Below are positions 52,811 through 62,263 of a DNA stretch of 64,000 bases, piece by piece. Positions within the stretch are counted from its first letter, which is position 1. Each line of letters opens with the position of its first letter. The translations under genes were made by a program, and so were the position numbers. This DNA comes from Saccharothrix espanaensis DSM 44229 (GTDB lineage: Bacteria > Actinomycetota > Actinomycetes > Mycobacteriales > Pseudonocardiaceae): assembly GCF_000328705.1 (NCBI RefSeq), contig NC_019673.1, forward strand, positions 3,906,001 to 3,970,000, in the 5' to 3' direction. The notes beneath the pieces were generated by a model that worked only from the letters and a program-made list of their open reading frames with translations, made no database searches and was not told the DNA's origin.

Positions 52811-55332
52811 CCACCCCCATCGAGGTGCTCGCCGCCGGGCCCGACGCCGGGCCCGACGCCGGCGACGACGGCCTCGGCTGCCTGCGCACCGACCGCGGCA
52901 ACCTGCCGCTGGAAGCAGTCGACGTCCGCGCCTCGATCACCGGGCTGGCCTCGCTGACGACGATCACCCAGACCTTCCACAACCCGCACGCCGAGCCGCT
53001 GGAGGCGACCTACATCTTCCCGCTGCCGTCCCGCTCCGCGGTGACGGCGCTGCGGATGGAGGCCGACGACCGCGTGGTCGACGGCGTGCTCAAGGAGCGC
53101 GGCGAGGCGCGGGCCGAGTACGACCAGGCCATCGCCGGCGGCAAGCGGGCGGCCATCGCCGAGGAGGAGCGGCCGGGCGTGTTCACCACCCGGGTCGGCA
53201 ACGTCCTGCCCGGCGAGCGGGTCACCGTCCGGCTGACGCTGGCCGGCGCGCTGGCCTACGAGGACGACGCGGCCACCTACCGGCTGCCGCTGGTCGTCGC
53301 ACCCCGCTACATCCCCGGCGCACCGCTGGCGGGCGGGCAGGTCGGGGACGGCGTGGCCGCCGACACCGACGCGGTGCCGGACGCGTCCCGGATCAGCCCG
53401 CCGGTGCTGCTACCGGGGTTCCCCAACCCGGTGCGGCTCTCGGTCGTGGTCGAGGTCGACACCGCGGGCCTGCCGGCGGCGACCCCGTCGGCGAGCCTGC
53501 ACGCGACCGTGACCGAGCGGACCTCACGCGGGTTCCGGGTGACGGTCGAACCCGGCGCGCGGGTGGACCGCGACTTCCTGCTGCGGCTGGCGTTCGCCGA
53601 CACCGGAGTGGTGCGCACCGCGCTCGCCGTCCGGCCGGACGAGGGCGGCGCAACCGGGACGTTCGCGCTGACCGTGCTGCCGCCCCGCGCCGAGACCGCC
53701 GCGCGCGGCCGGGACGTCGTGCTGGTGCTCGACCGCTCGGGATCCATGCACGGCTGGAAGATGGTGGCCGCGCGGCGGGCGGCCGGCCGGATCGTGGACA
53801 GCCTGACGACCGGTGACCGGTTCGCCGTCCTGGCGTTCGACAACGTGGTGGACACGCCGACCGCGCTGCCGGCGGGCCTGGTCGAGGCGACCGACCGGCA
53901 CCGCTACCGCGCCGTGGAGTTCCTGTCCGGGCTCGACGCCCGGGGCGGCACCGAGATGCTCGCGCCGCTGCGCCGCGCCGGCGAGCTGCTCGGCCACGAC
54001 GGCGACCGGGAGCGCGTCCTGGTCCTGGTCACCGACGGCCAGGTCGGTGACGAGGACCGGCTGCTGCGCGAACTCGCGACCCCGTTGGCCGGGGTTCGGG
54101 TGCACACGGTCGGCATCGACCGGGCGGTCAACGAGGCGTTCCTCCAGCGGCTGGCCGGCACCGCCGGCCGGTTCGAGCTGGTCGAGTCGGAGGACCGGCT
54201 CGACGACGCCCTGCGCGGCATCCACCGGCGCATCGGCTCGCCGGTGCTGACCGGCCTGGCGGTGCTCGCCGAGGGGCTCGACGTCGAATCACTCGCGCCG
54301 GCCCCGCTGCCGGACCTGTTCCACGGCGCGCCGGTGGTGGTCACCGGGCGGTACCGGGGACGGCTGGACGGGGTCGACCTGTCCGGTGACGGCGGGTGGC
54401 GGCAGCGGGTCGAGGCCGTGTCGAGCGACAACCCCGGCCTGCCGGCGCTGTGGGCGCGGGCGCGCGTGCGCGACCTGGAAGACCGGTACGTCGTGGGCGT
54501 AGGCGACCTGGCGGAGCTGGAACGCCGGATCGTGGCGACGTCCCTGGAGTTCGGGGTGCTGTCGCGGTTCACCGCGTTCGTGGCGGTCGACTCGCGGGTG
54601 GTGAACGAGTCCGGGGAGGTCCACCGGGTGACCCAGCCGGTGGAATCGCCCTCGGGCTGGGAGGCCGCCCCGTTCGCCGGCGGTGGCGGCTTCGGTGCCG
54701 CGCCCGCCGCCGCACCGGGACGGCCGGCCGCCGCGCCTCGCCGGGCGCGGGCGTCCTACGACGCCTTGGCCATGCCCGAGATGGCCGTTCCCGCGCCGAA
54801 GCTCGCCGCCACCGGGCCATCACGGCCGGCGATGCCCGCACCCCGCCCCGTGCCGCCGCCCGCCCCGTCGCCCGCACCGCCTTCCGGACCCCCGGCCGCA
54901 CCGCCCTCCGGGACGCCGGTCGCACCGCCTTCTGCACCGTCCCCGTTGCCGCACCCCGTGCCGCAGCCGGCACCGCACCCCGTGCCGGCGGCACCAGCGG
55001 TCACGGTGGCCCAGTTCGTGGTGCGGGAGCTTGAGGTGCTGCGCGCGACCGAGTTGGGGGCTGCACAGGCCGCTCTGGGCCGCTTGGCCAGTGAGATCAC
55101 CCGCCTGGCGCCGGGATGGACCGCCGCTGGGGAGTCCGCGCAGCAGGTGAGCGCGCTGACCGATCTCGCGGCGGTGTTGGCGTCGGTGCCGGCTGGGGGA
55201 TCGGCTGAGGGGTCGACTGGGGGATCGGCTGGGGACGAGGCCGAGTTCGCGCGGCGGTTGGCGGAGGCGATCAACACCTTGGAGGGGCTTGCCACGCCCC
55301 GGAAGCGGGTGCCGTTCTGGAAACGTCGCTGA
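52807..55332 (+). CDS. VIT and VWA domain protein with Pro-rich linker
   Basis: An 841-residue protein. A VIT domain (about residues 20-150: ITQTFHNPHAEPLEATYIFPLPSRSAVTALRME, KRAAIAEEERPGVFTTRVGNVLPGERV) leads to a VWA domain (about 300-470) with a complete MIDAS: DRSGSM (about 309), the Thr in RGGTEM, and VTDGQVGD. A Pro/Ala-rich segment (about 665-735) and a C-terminal helical part (VVRELEVLRATELGAAQAALGRLASEI) follow. There is no signal peptide, so it should be cytoplasmic. VIT-VWA proteins act in multi-protein assemblies of unknown function in bacteria. It is coupled to the MerR gene and so probably induced with it. Confidence 0.85.
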   Translation: MTTPIEVLAAGPDAGPDAGDDGLGCLRTDRGNLPLEAVDVRASITGLASLTTITQTFHNPHAEPLEATYIFPLPSRSAVTALRMEADDRVVDGVLKERGEARAEYDQAIAGGKRAAIAEEERPGVFTTRVGNVLPGERVTVRLTLAGALAYEDDAATYRLPLVVAPRYIPGAPLAGGQVGDGVAADTDAVPDASRISPPVLLPGFPNPVRLSVVVEVDTAGLPAATPSASLHATVTERTSRGFRVTVEPGARVDRDFLLRLAFADTGVVRTALAVRPDEGGATGTFALTVLPPRAETAARGRDVVLVLDRSGSMHGWKMVAARRAAGRIVDSLTTGDRFAVLAFDNVVDTPTALPAGLVEATDRHRYRAVEFLSGLDARGGTEMLAPLRRAGELLGHDGDRERVLVLVTDGQVGDEDRLLRELATPLAGVRVHTVGIDRAVNEAFLQRLAGTAGRFELVESEDRLDDALRGIHRRIGSPVLTGLAVLAEGLDVESLAPAPLPDLFHGAPVVVTGRYRGRLDGVDLSGDGGWRQRVEAVSSDNPGLPALWARARVRDLEDRYVVGVGDLAELERRIVATSLEFGVLSRFTAFVAVDSRVVNESGEVHRVTQPVESPSGWEAAPFAGGGGFGAAPAAAPGRPAAAPRRARASYDALAMPEMAVPAPKLAATGPSRPAMPAPRPVPPPAPSPAPPSGPPAAPPSGTPVAPPSAPSPLPHPVPQPAPHPVPAAPAVTVAQFVVRELEVLRATELGAAQAALGRLASEITRLAPGWTAAGESAQQVSALTDLAAVLASVPAGGSAEGSTGGSAGDEAEFARRLAEAINTLEGLATPRKRVPFWKRR

Positions 55333-55591
55333 TCCTGAGTGACGTACGACACTTCGTCACAGAGGGCCTCCGACCAGGGGGCGGGCTTACCGGAATGGGT
55401 GAATGCTTAGGCTGTTGTCGCATGTCATGCCGCGTTAGCTACTCGAAGTGGCGAAATTCCTCCCTGATCATTACTCCGTTGTGCCACTATTAGCCTGTTC
55501 GTGCGGACGAGGGGCCGCTGAACGTGACTCGGCGCAGTGTGCTGAGTCGGTTGTGAAGGCTAGGCAGATCCTCAGGGGGAGGAAGATCGCT

Positions 55592-55795
55592 ATGTCTACG
55601 ACTACTGAGCGGGAATTCCTGGGCGAAGAGGCTCCCGAGGGTGGGGTGGCGCCGCTGAACGCGTCGCCGAACGCCCGGACGGACAGCCAGGAGAGCAAGC
55701 TCGACCAGGACAAACACGAGCACACGCACGAGAACGGCGAATTGAGCCCGCTGTGCTCGGGCAACGGCTGCGTGCAAACGCCGCCGAAGCCCTGA
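55592..55795 (+). CDS. 67-residue Cys-containing peptide, possible precursor or protease substrate
   Basis: A small hydrophilic protein: MSTTTEREFLGEEAPEGGVA, PLNASPNARTDSQESKLDQD, KHEHTHENGELSPLCSGNGC, VQTPPKP. The N-terminal part is acidic and leader-like; the only two Cys are in LCSGNGC near the end. GGGGGAGGA precedes ATG 55592 at good spacing. It has its own promoter region of 259 AT-richer bases and its own T-run terminator, so it is a separate, probably strongly expressed unit. The next gene is a TPR-CHAT protease. A peptide processed or sensed by that protease is an attractive inference. No maturation enzyme (LanM, radical SAM, YcaO) is nearby. Confidence 0.65.
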   Translation: MSTTTEREFLGEEAPEGGVAPLNASPNARTDSQESKLDQDKHEHTHENGELSPLCSGNGCVQTPPKP

Positions 55796-55816
55796 CCAGC
55801 AGCACCTGATCGCCAC

Positions 55817-55849
55817 GCCCGTCGGCCGGACCCTCGGCCGGCGGGCTTT
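55817..55849 (+). terminator. Intrinsic terminator after the small peptide gene
   Basis: A 12-bp stem with one T-G wobble (55817-55828 with 55835-55846), loop GACCCT, then TTTGTT. It separates the peptide gene from the CHAT protease gene and suggests more transcript of the former. Confidence 0.75.
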
Positions 55850-55880
55850 GTTCGGTTGCGTTCTGTGATGTCATAGGTAG

Positions 55881-58616
55881 GTGCCTGTGACCGTTATTCG
55901 CGATGAGGCCGTAGTCGTCCGTGAGGTGCGCGAGTTGCACCGCAGTGGGGTCGACGCGTCGTGCGCCGGTCAACACCGCGAGGCGGTGCGTGATCTGCGG
56001 CGGGGGTTGAGCCTCGCCGACGCGATCAATCCGGCCGATCCGGGAATCCGGGCCGACTGGCTGGTGGCGCGAATCCGGTTGTCGTCCACGCTGGCCGCGC
56101 TCACCGCCGAGACCGCCGGCCCCGCCGCCGGGCTCGCCGGGCTGGACGAGGTGCGCCGGCTGATCGACCAGGTGACCGACCCGCTGCTCAGCGCCGAACT
56201 GTGCGGGAGCGTCGAGCACAACCGGGGCCTGCTGCTGCTCAACGCCGGACGCACCGAAGAGGGCATCGCCGTCCTGGACGGCGCGCTCGACCACGAGGAA
56301 CGCCGGCTGGCCGCCGGGACGCCCGAGCCCCGGCTGGTCGAGCCGATCGTGAAGACGCTGTGGAGCCGGGGCACCGCGCACACCAAGCTCGGCTCGGTCG
56401 CGCAGGCCCGCCAGGACCTGACCCGCGCCGAATCGCTGGCCACCGAGCACGGCCTGACCTCGCGGGCGGCCGACGCGAGCCACGCCCTGGGCCGGCTGGA
56501 CCTGCGCGTCGGCGACGTGCCGGCGGCGTTGCGGCGCTACGAGAGCAGCGAGCGCGCCTACCGGGCGCAGGACCTCGACGTCCCCGTGCTGCTCGGCCTG
56601 CACCGGGCGCAGGCGTTGATGGCCGCCGGTCTCGCCGACGAGGCGGGCAACCAGCTCGACACCGTGCTCCCGGCCTTGCGCGCCGAGGAGAGCATCACCC
56701 GCGACCTGGCCGACGTCGAGCTGTACCGGGCCGTCGCGGCGTACATGACCGGCGAGTTCGACCTGGCGCGGGCCATGGCGGCGTCGGCGTGGCAGCGGAT
56801 GCGCCGGTGGGGGTGCGAGACGTGCGTCGCGAACGCCACCCTGGTCGCGCTGCGCGTCGACACGGCGGTGGCGCTGGCCGCCGACGAAACGTTCGAAGGC
56901 GAAGCGCTTGTAGGTGAAGCGCTCGGAGACGGGACTTGCGAGGGCGAGTCCCGGTCGGAGGGCGGGGACGCCGGCGGGGCGGGTGAGGCGCCCTGGGTTG
57001 TGTCGCGGCGGGTGTTGGCTCGGCGGGCGTTGGACTTCGCGGACGGGCTGGCGTTGCCGCGGTTGGCCGAGCAGGCGGCGTTGGCGCGGATGTTGGCCGT
57101 GCGGCTGGAGATCCGGCGCGGGGCGCTCGACGCGGCCGAGCGGATCCTGGCCGGTGTGCCCAGGACGGGGCGGTTGACGCCGATCGAGCACCGGATGTTG
57201 CGCCGGTTGTGCCGGGCCGAGTTGGCGGTGGCGCGGGGGCGGACCGCCGCGGCGCTGGCCGAGATCCGGGCCGGGCTGACCGACCTCGACCACGTGCGCG
57301 ACCGGATGGGCGGCCTGGAGCTGCTGTCCGGCACCGCGCTGCACGGCCGGGACCTGTCCGACCTCGCCGTGCACCTGGTGCTCTCCGGCGGCAATCCCCG
57401 GCGGCTGTTCGCGTGGCTGGAGCGCACCCGCGCGCAGACCTACCGCTACGAGCCGCTGACCCGGTTCGACAACCCGGAGCTGGCCGAGCGGATCGCCGAG
57501 ATCCGCACCCTCACCCAGTCGATCCACCAGGCCAAGCACGAGGGTCACCCGACCACCGCGCTGCGCGCCCGCCGCGCCGAGCGGATGCGGGAGGCCAACC
57601 GGCTGGGCTGGCACACCGGCCGGTGGGGGCGGTCGCGTCCGGTCGCCGCGTTGGCCGAGGTGATGGCGCAGCTGGGCGACCGCGCCCTGGTCAGCTTCGC
57701 CTGCTCGGAGGCGGGCCTGGTGGCGGTCGTCGTGGTCGGCTCCGAGGTGCGGCTGGCCCGGCTGGGGTCGGCCGACCGCGCCGGGGAGGCCGCCCGGATG
57801 CTCAACGCCGACCTCAACGCGCTGGCCCCGGACCACCTGCCCCGGCAGCTGTCCGACGTGCTGGCGGCGTCGGCCCGCAAGCAGGCCGAGCTGATCAACG
57901 AGCAGGTGGTCCGGCCGCTGGTGGAGCTGGTCGGCGACCGCGACCTGGTGATCGTCCCGACCGGCGCGCTCTACGCGGTCCCGTGGGGCGTGCTGCCCTC
58001 ACTGCACGGCCGGCCGACGGTGGTCGCGCCGTCGGCCACCGCGTGGCTGGCGGCCGATCGCGCCGTACGCCGGCCGGACGGCCGCACCGTGCTGGCCCGC
58101 GGTCCCGACCTGCCGGCCGCCGTGGGCGAGATCGACAAGCTCGGCGCGAACTACGCCACCGCCACCCTGCTGTCCGACGACCGCGCGACGGTCGCCGCCG
58201 TGCTGGACGCCTTGGACGGCGCGGAGATCGCCCACCTGGCCGCGCACGGTGTGCACGAGCCGGAGAACGCTCTGTTCTCCCGGCTGGAACTGGTCGACGG
58301 CCCGCTGTACGCGCACGAGGTGGCGGGCTTGGCCAACCCGCCGCGCCAGGTCGTCCTGGCCTCCTGCGAACTGGCGCTCAGCCGCATCCGTCCCGGCGAC
58401 GAGCCGCTGGGCTTCGCCAGCGCCCTGCTGGCCAGCGGGTCGCACATGGTGGTGGCGCCGCTGAGCCGGGTCGGGGACCAGGCGTGCGCCGCGGCGATGG
58501 ACGACTACCACCGCCACCTGGCCGCCGGTGCCGAGCCGGCGGTGGCGTTGGCCGACGCGATCGCCGTCGACCCGTTGCGCCGCCCGTTCGTCTGCCTGGG
58601 CAGCGGTCGCCGCTGA
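55881..58616 (+). CDS. TPR-CHAT protease (caspase-like) protein
   Basis: A 911-residue protein. The first about 600 residues are TPR-like helix pairs (AVLDGALDHEERRLAAG, SHALGRLDLRVGDVPAALRRYESSERAYRAQDLD and others). The C-terminal 300 residues form a CHAT (caspase HetF-associated) domain: LVIVPTGALYAVPWGVLPSLHG, the catalytic His in IAHLAAHGVHEPENALFSRLEL (about 789) and the catalytic Cys in QVVLASCELALSRI (about 829), then GFASALLASGSHMVVAPLSRV. Both catalytic residues are intact. Bacterial TPR-CHAT proteins act as regulated proteases in conflict systems. GTG 55881 or 55887. Convergent with a SARP/NB-ARC regulator. Confidence 0.85.
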   Translation: MPVTVIRDEAVVVREVRELHRSGVDASCAGQHREAVRDLRRGLSLADAINPADPGIRADWLVARIRLSSTLAALTAETAGPAAGLAGLDEVRRLIDQVTDPLLSAELCGSVEHNRGLLLLNAGRTEEGIAVLDGALDHEERRLAAGTPEPRLVEPIVKTLWSRGTAHTKLGSVAQARQDLTRAESLATEHGLTSRAADASHALGRLDLRVGDVPAALRRYESSERAYRAQDLDVPVLLGLHRAQALMAAGLADEAGNQLDTVLPALRAEESITRDLADVELYRAVAAYMTGEFDLARAMAASAWQRMRRWGCETCVANATLVALRVDTAVALAADETFEGEALVGEALGDGTCEGESRSEGGDAGGAGEAPWVVSRRVLARRALDFADGLALPRLAEQAALARMLAVRLEIRRGALDAAERILAGVPRTGRLTPIEHRMLRRLCRAELAVARGRTAAALAEIRAGLTDLDHVRDRMGGLELLSGTALHGRDLSDLAVHLVLSGGNPRRLFAWLERTRAQTYRYEPLTRFDNPELAERIAEIRTLTQSIHQAKHEGHPTTALRARRAERMREANRLGWHTGRWGRSRPVAALAEVMAQLGDRALVSFACSEAGLVAVVVVGSEVRLARLGSADRAGEAARMLNADLNALAPDHLPRQLSDVLAASARKQAELINEQVVRPLVELVGDRDLVIVPTGALYAVPWGVLPSLHGRPTVVAPSATAWLAADRAVRRPDGRTVLARGPDLPAAVGEIDKLGANYATATLLSDDRATVAAVLDALDGAEIAHLAAHGVHEPENALFSRLELVDGPLYAHEVAGLANPPRQVVLASCELALSRIRPGDEPLGFASALLASGSHMVVAPLSRVGDQACAAAMDDYHRHLAAGAEPAVALADAIAVDPLRRPFVCLGSGRR

Positions 58617-58665
58617 CGGGAACCCCGCAGGCGACTGTCCAGGATGGACTGTCGTGGGTGGCCGG

Positions 58666-61365
58666 TCAGCGGGGTGGTTCGGCGAGTTGGCGGCGGACGT
58701 TGTCGGCGTCGGCCGTGCGCTGTTGGGACTGGTAGAGGGCGAGGGCTTCCTGCCACGCGGCGCGGGCCGCGGTGGCGTCGCCCCGGGCGGCGTGGGTTTG
58801 GGCCAGGCGGTTGAGGGTGCTGGCGATTTCGTAGGTGTCGCCCTGTTCCCGGTACAGGGTGACGGCTTCGCTGTAGTGGGCGATGGCGTCGTCGTAGCGG
58901 GCGGTGTGGTGGTGGACGTAGCCGAGGCTGTCCAGGGTGTTGGCCTGGCCGTCGCGGTTGTCGTGCTTGCGGTGCAGGGCCAGGGCGGCTTCGCAGTGTT
59001 CGCGCGCCTGCTCGAAATCGCCCATCCTGGCCTGGTACCAGCCGACCTGGTTGAGCGTGATCGCCTGGCCGATCGGGTCGTCCATCCGCTCGTGCAGCGC
59101 CAGCGCGTGGAACGCGTGCTCCAGCGCCTGCTGGTTGCCGCCGCGCATCTCCCACGCCCACGCCAGCGCCCAGTGCGTCACGGCCTGCTGGACGGGGTCC
59201 TGGTCGGTCAGTTCGAGCGCGGCGTGCAGGTGGCGCAGCGCCTCGTCGTGCCGTTCGGTCACCGAGTACTCGCGGCCCAGGTGGCGGTGTGCCTGGATCC
59301 GCGCCGTCGGGTCGGCGAGGTGTTCGGTGGCGGTGAGGGTGGACTGCCACACGGTGATCTGGTCCGCCGAACGGCCCGTGCGCTTGTGGAACGTCGACAG
59401 CGCCCACGCCAGGTGCCACACCGCCAGGTGCCGGCCCTCGGCGGCGGCCGTCTGCTGCGCCGCCAGCAGGCACGCGTGCTCCGCCTCGAACCACGCCAGG
59501 GCGGCGTTGTCGTCGGCCAACGACACGGGCACGCAATCGGGCGCGGCGTCTTCCAAGCGCACCGGGTTGCGGTGCGGGTCCAGCACCACGTCGCCCGCGT
59601 GCGCGGTGTGCAGGTAGAAGTCGACCGCACGGCGCAGCGCGGCGGAGCGCTCGTCGGCGGACAGGTGCTCGTTCGCGCGTTCGGCTGCGTAGGCGCGGAC
59701 CAGGTCGTGCATCCGGTACCGGCCCGCGCTGTCCAGGTCGACCAGCGACGCCTGGTGCAGCCCGCGCAGCGCCGCGGCGGCCCGCCCCGTGGGCAGCCCG
59801 GTCAAGCTCGCCGCCGCGCGCAGGTCGGTGGTCGGTCCCGGCGCGATGCCCAGCAGCGCGAACACCGCGGCCTGCTCTGCGGTCAGCGCCCGGTAGGACC
59901 AGCGCAGCACGTCGGGCAGGCTGGCCGCCGGGTCGCCGTCGTCCAGCGCGGTCAGGCCCAGGTCGCGCAGCTCGGCCGCGGCGGCGGCGAGGCTCGCGCC
60001 GGGGGTCGACCGCGCCCGGCCGGCGATGATGCCCAGCGCCAGCGGGAACCCGCCGCAGCGGGCGATCAGCTCGGCGACCGCCTCGGGTTCGGCGTCGACC
60101 CGGTCCGCGCCCAGGCGTCGCACCAACAGCGCCCGCGCCTCGGCCGCGGTCAGCACGTCCAGCGGCACCGGGCGCGCGCCGTGCCGGGTGACCAGGCCGG
60201 GCAGCCTGCTGCGGCTGGTCACCAGCACCGTGCACGACCGGGTGCCGGGCAGCAGCGGGACGACCTGGCCGGTGTCGGCGGCGTTGTCCACCACCAGCAG
60301 CATCCGGCGGTCGGCGACGGTCGTGCGGAACAGCGCGGTCTGCGCGTGCGGCTCGACCGGGATGCGGTCGCGGTCCACGCCCAGCGCCTCCAGGAAGCCG
60401 CGCACGGCCGTCGCCGGGTCGACCTGGTCGGCGCGCGGGCCGAACCCGCGCAGGTCGACGAACAGCTGCCCGTCCGGGAAGCGGTGCGCGTTGTGGTGCG
60501 CCCAGTGCAGGGCCAGCCACGTCTTGCCGATGCCGCCGACGCCGGCGATGGAGGAGATCACCGCCGTGCCGTCCAGCTCGTCCAGCCGGGCCAGCTCGTC
60601 GCGGCGGCCGACGAACGGTTCCGGCGCGGCGGGCAGCTGCCGGGGCACGCCGGCGCCCGGCGCGGGCTCGGGGTCCAGCCCCGGGTCGGCGGCCAGGACG
60701 CGGCGGTGCAGTTCGCGCAGGGGCTCGCCGGGGTCCGCGCCGAGCTGGTCGCGCAGCCCGAGCCGGACCCGCTGGAAGTGCTCCAGCGCGTCGGCGGACC
60801 GCCCGGCCCGGTACAGCGCGAGCAGGTACTGGCCGGCCAGCCGCTCGTCGAGCGGGTGCGCGGCGACCAGCCCGGCGAGGTCCGCCACCAGCCCCTCGCC
60901 CCGGCCTTGGCGCAGCCGGTCGTCCACCAGGTCCAGTTCGGCGCCCAGCAGCTCTTGGCGCAGCAGTTCCCGCTCGGTGCGCGCCCAGTCGCTGTCCAGC
61001 CCGGTCAGCGGTTCGCCGTGGCGCAGCGCCAGGGCCCCGGCGACGTCACCGGCCCGGACCAGCGCCCGGAACCGGTGCAGGTCCACGTCCTCGCGGGGCA
61101 CGTCGAGCAGGTACCCGCCGGAGCGCCACACGATGGGGGCCTCGGGCAGCGCGGCCCGCAGGCGGGAGATGTAGCTGGACAGGGTGGCGCGGGCGCGCGG
61201 CGGCGGTTCGCTGCCCCAGACCCGTTCGACGATCCGCCCGACCGGCACCACCCGCCCGACGTCCACGGCGAGCGCCGCCAGCACGCACCGCTGCATCGAC
61301 GGCCCCAGGTCGACCGGCCCACCGGTCGAGCGGGCCGCCACCTCACCGAGCAGACAGAACTCCAC
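58666..61365 (-). CDS. AfsR/SARP-type regulator: winged helix, BTAD, NB-ARC, TPR
   Basis: An 899-residue multi-domain activator. An OmpR-like winged helix (FCLLGEVAARSTGGPVDLG...ARATLSSYISRLRAAL, about 1-90) and BTAD (about 95-240, EPLTGLDSDWARTERELL, HPLDERLAGQYLLALYRAGRSADALEHFQRVR) define the SARP core. NB-ARC follows (P-loop GVGGIGKTWLALHWA near 280, LLVVDNAAD, VTSRSRL, GGFPLALGIIAG), then TPRs (about 640-880). AfsR-like proteins switch on secondary metabolism when their NTPase and TPR parts sense a signal. GTG 61365 was chosen (GGAGG 4 bases upstream; typical VEFxLLG start); ATG 61392 is an alternative. Confidence 0.9.
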   Translation of the reverse strand: MEFCLLGEVAARSTGGPVDLGPSMQRCVLAALAVDVGRVVPVGRIVERVWGSEPPPRARATLSSYISRLRAALPEAPIVWRSGGYLLDVPREDVDLHRFRALVRAGDVAGALALRHGEPLTGLDSDWARTERELLRQELLGAELDLVDDRLRQGRGEGLVADLAGLVAAHPLDERLAGQYLLALYRAGRSADALEHFQRVRLGLRDQLGADPGEPLRELHRRVLAADPGLDPEPAPGAGVPRQLPAAPEPFVGRRDELARLDELDGTAVISSIAGVGGIGKTWLALHWAHHNAHRFPDGQLFVDLRGFGPRADQVDPATAVRGFLEALGVDRDRIPVEPHAQTALFRTTVADRRMLLVVDNAADTGQVVPLLPGTRSCTVLVTSRSRLPGLVTRHGARPVPLDVLTAAEARALLVRRLGADRVDAEPEAVAELIARCGGFPLALGIIAGRARSTPGASLAAAAAELRDLGLTALDDGDPAASLPDVLRWSYRALTAEQAAVFALLGIAPGPTTDLRAAASLTGLPTGRAAAALRGLHQASLVDLDSAGRYRMHDLVRAYAAERANEHLSADERSAALRRAVDFYLHTAHAGDVVLDPHRNPVRLEDAAPDCVPVSLADDNAALAWFEAEHACLLAAQQTAAAEGRHLAVWHLAWALSTFHKRTGRSADQITVWQSTLTATEHLADPTARIQAHRHLGREYSVTERHDEALRHLHAALELTDQDPVQQAVTHWALAWAWEMRGGNQQALEHAFHALALHERMDDPIGQAITLNQVGWYQARMGDFEQAREHCEAALALHRKHDNRDGQANTLDSLGYVHHHTARYDDAIAHYSEAVTLYREQGDTYEIASTLNRLAQTHAARGDATAARAAWQEALALYQSQQRTADADNVRRQLAEPPR

Positions 61366-61445
61366 CACACCTCCGCAGCGACTCCGGACCATTGTCCTCG
61401 CCGCCGCGGCCGCCCCCCGCCGCCCCGGCGGTGCGCCCGGTCCGG

Positions 61446-62219
61446 TCAGGGCGCGTACTGGGTCAGCACGACCACCTCGGACTCGTCGTGCGGAAGGTAC
61501 TTCACCCGTACGACAGCGCCGGGCTGGAGCTGCCCGATGGCGCCGGCGGGCAGCGCCTTCTGCTGGGTCACGTCGAACATCGCCCGGTCCGGCCGGGTGA
61601 CCCGCAGCGTCAGGGTCACCATCGACCGGTCGTGCCGCACCTCGCCGGTGGGCACCATGGCCAGCACCACGGCCTGCGCGTCGACACCGGCGCGGGAGAT
61701 GTGCAGTTGCTGCGGCGTGACCAGGCCCTGGGCCAGCTGGACCTGGTCCAGCGCGGCCTGGAGCTCGCCCGGCGAGGCGTCGGTGGCCAGCGCGGCGCGG
61801 CCGTCGGGCAGGTAGCGGACCGGCAGCGTCGCGCCGACCCGCACCACCGCCAGGTCGGTCAGGTCGACCAGCTGGCGGGCGGTGCCGGCCAGCACGTGGC
61901 CGTCCGGGGTGTCGATCTCCAGCCGGATGTCCAGTTGCGGCTGGTCGTTGACGGTCAGCCCGGTGCGGGTCACGCCGACCACCCGGCCGATGCCGATCGG
62001 CGCGCCGTGGAACGTCCTGTGCACGCCGCCGGTCAGCGACATGCCGCTGGTCATCCGGGCGACGGAGAACAGCGTCGGCACCGCGGAGATCAGCAGCATC
62101 GGGCCCGCCATCCAGCCGTTGAGCCAGGGGAGCTCGTCGGCGGAGGTCAGCCCGTTGGCGACGTAGGCGGCGGTGAGGACGAGGCTGATCAGGAGCACGA
62201 CCCAGGCGATGACCTTCAT
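61446..62219 (-). CDS. Membrane protein of unknown function
   Basis: A 257-residue protein with two N-terminal membrane segments (VIAWVVLLISLVLTAAYVANG and MAGPMLLISAVPTLFSVARM) and a soluble part of two repeated beta-rich units, each ending in a similar phrase: GATLPVRYLPDGRAALATD and GAVVRVKYLPHDESEVVVLTQ. The internal duplication suggests two OB/SH3-like domains. It is the second gene of an operon with the gene at 62264. I recognise no family. AAAGGA precedes ATG 62219. Confidence 0.75.
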   Translation of the reverse strand: MKVIAWVVLLISLVLTAAYVANGLTSADELPWLNGWMAGPMLLISAVPTLFSVARMTSGMSLTGGVHRTFHGAPIGIGRVVGVTRTGLTVNDQPQLDIRLEIDTPDGHVLAGTARQLVDLTDLAVVRVGATLPVRYLPDGRAALATDASPGELQAALDQVQLAQGLVTPQQLHISRAGVDAQAVVLAMVPTGEVRHDRSMVTLTLRVTRPDRAMFDVTQQKALPAGAIGQLQPGAVVRVKYLPHDESEVVVLTQYAP

Positions 62220-62263
62220 GGCGGGAATCCTTTCGCGACTCAAGCGGTCGGGGGGTGAAGCGG

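Noticed and set aside
55592..55795. The small peptide as a lanthipeptide or sactipeptide precursor
   Set aside because: No LanM/LanC, radical SAM or YcaO gene lies near, so a standard RiPP class cannot be claimed.
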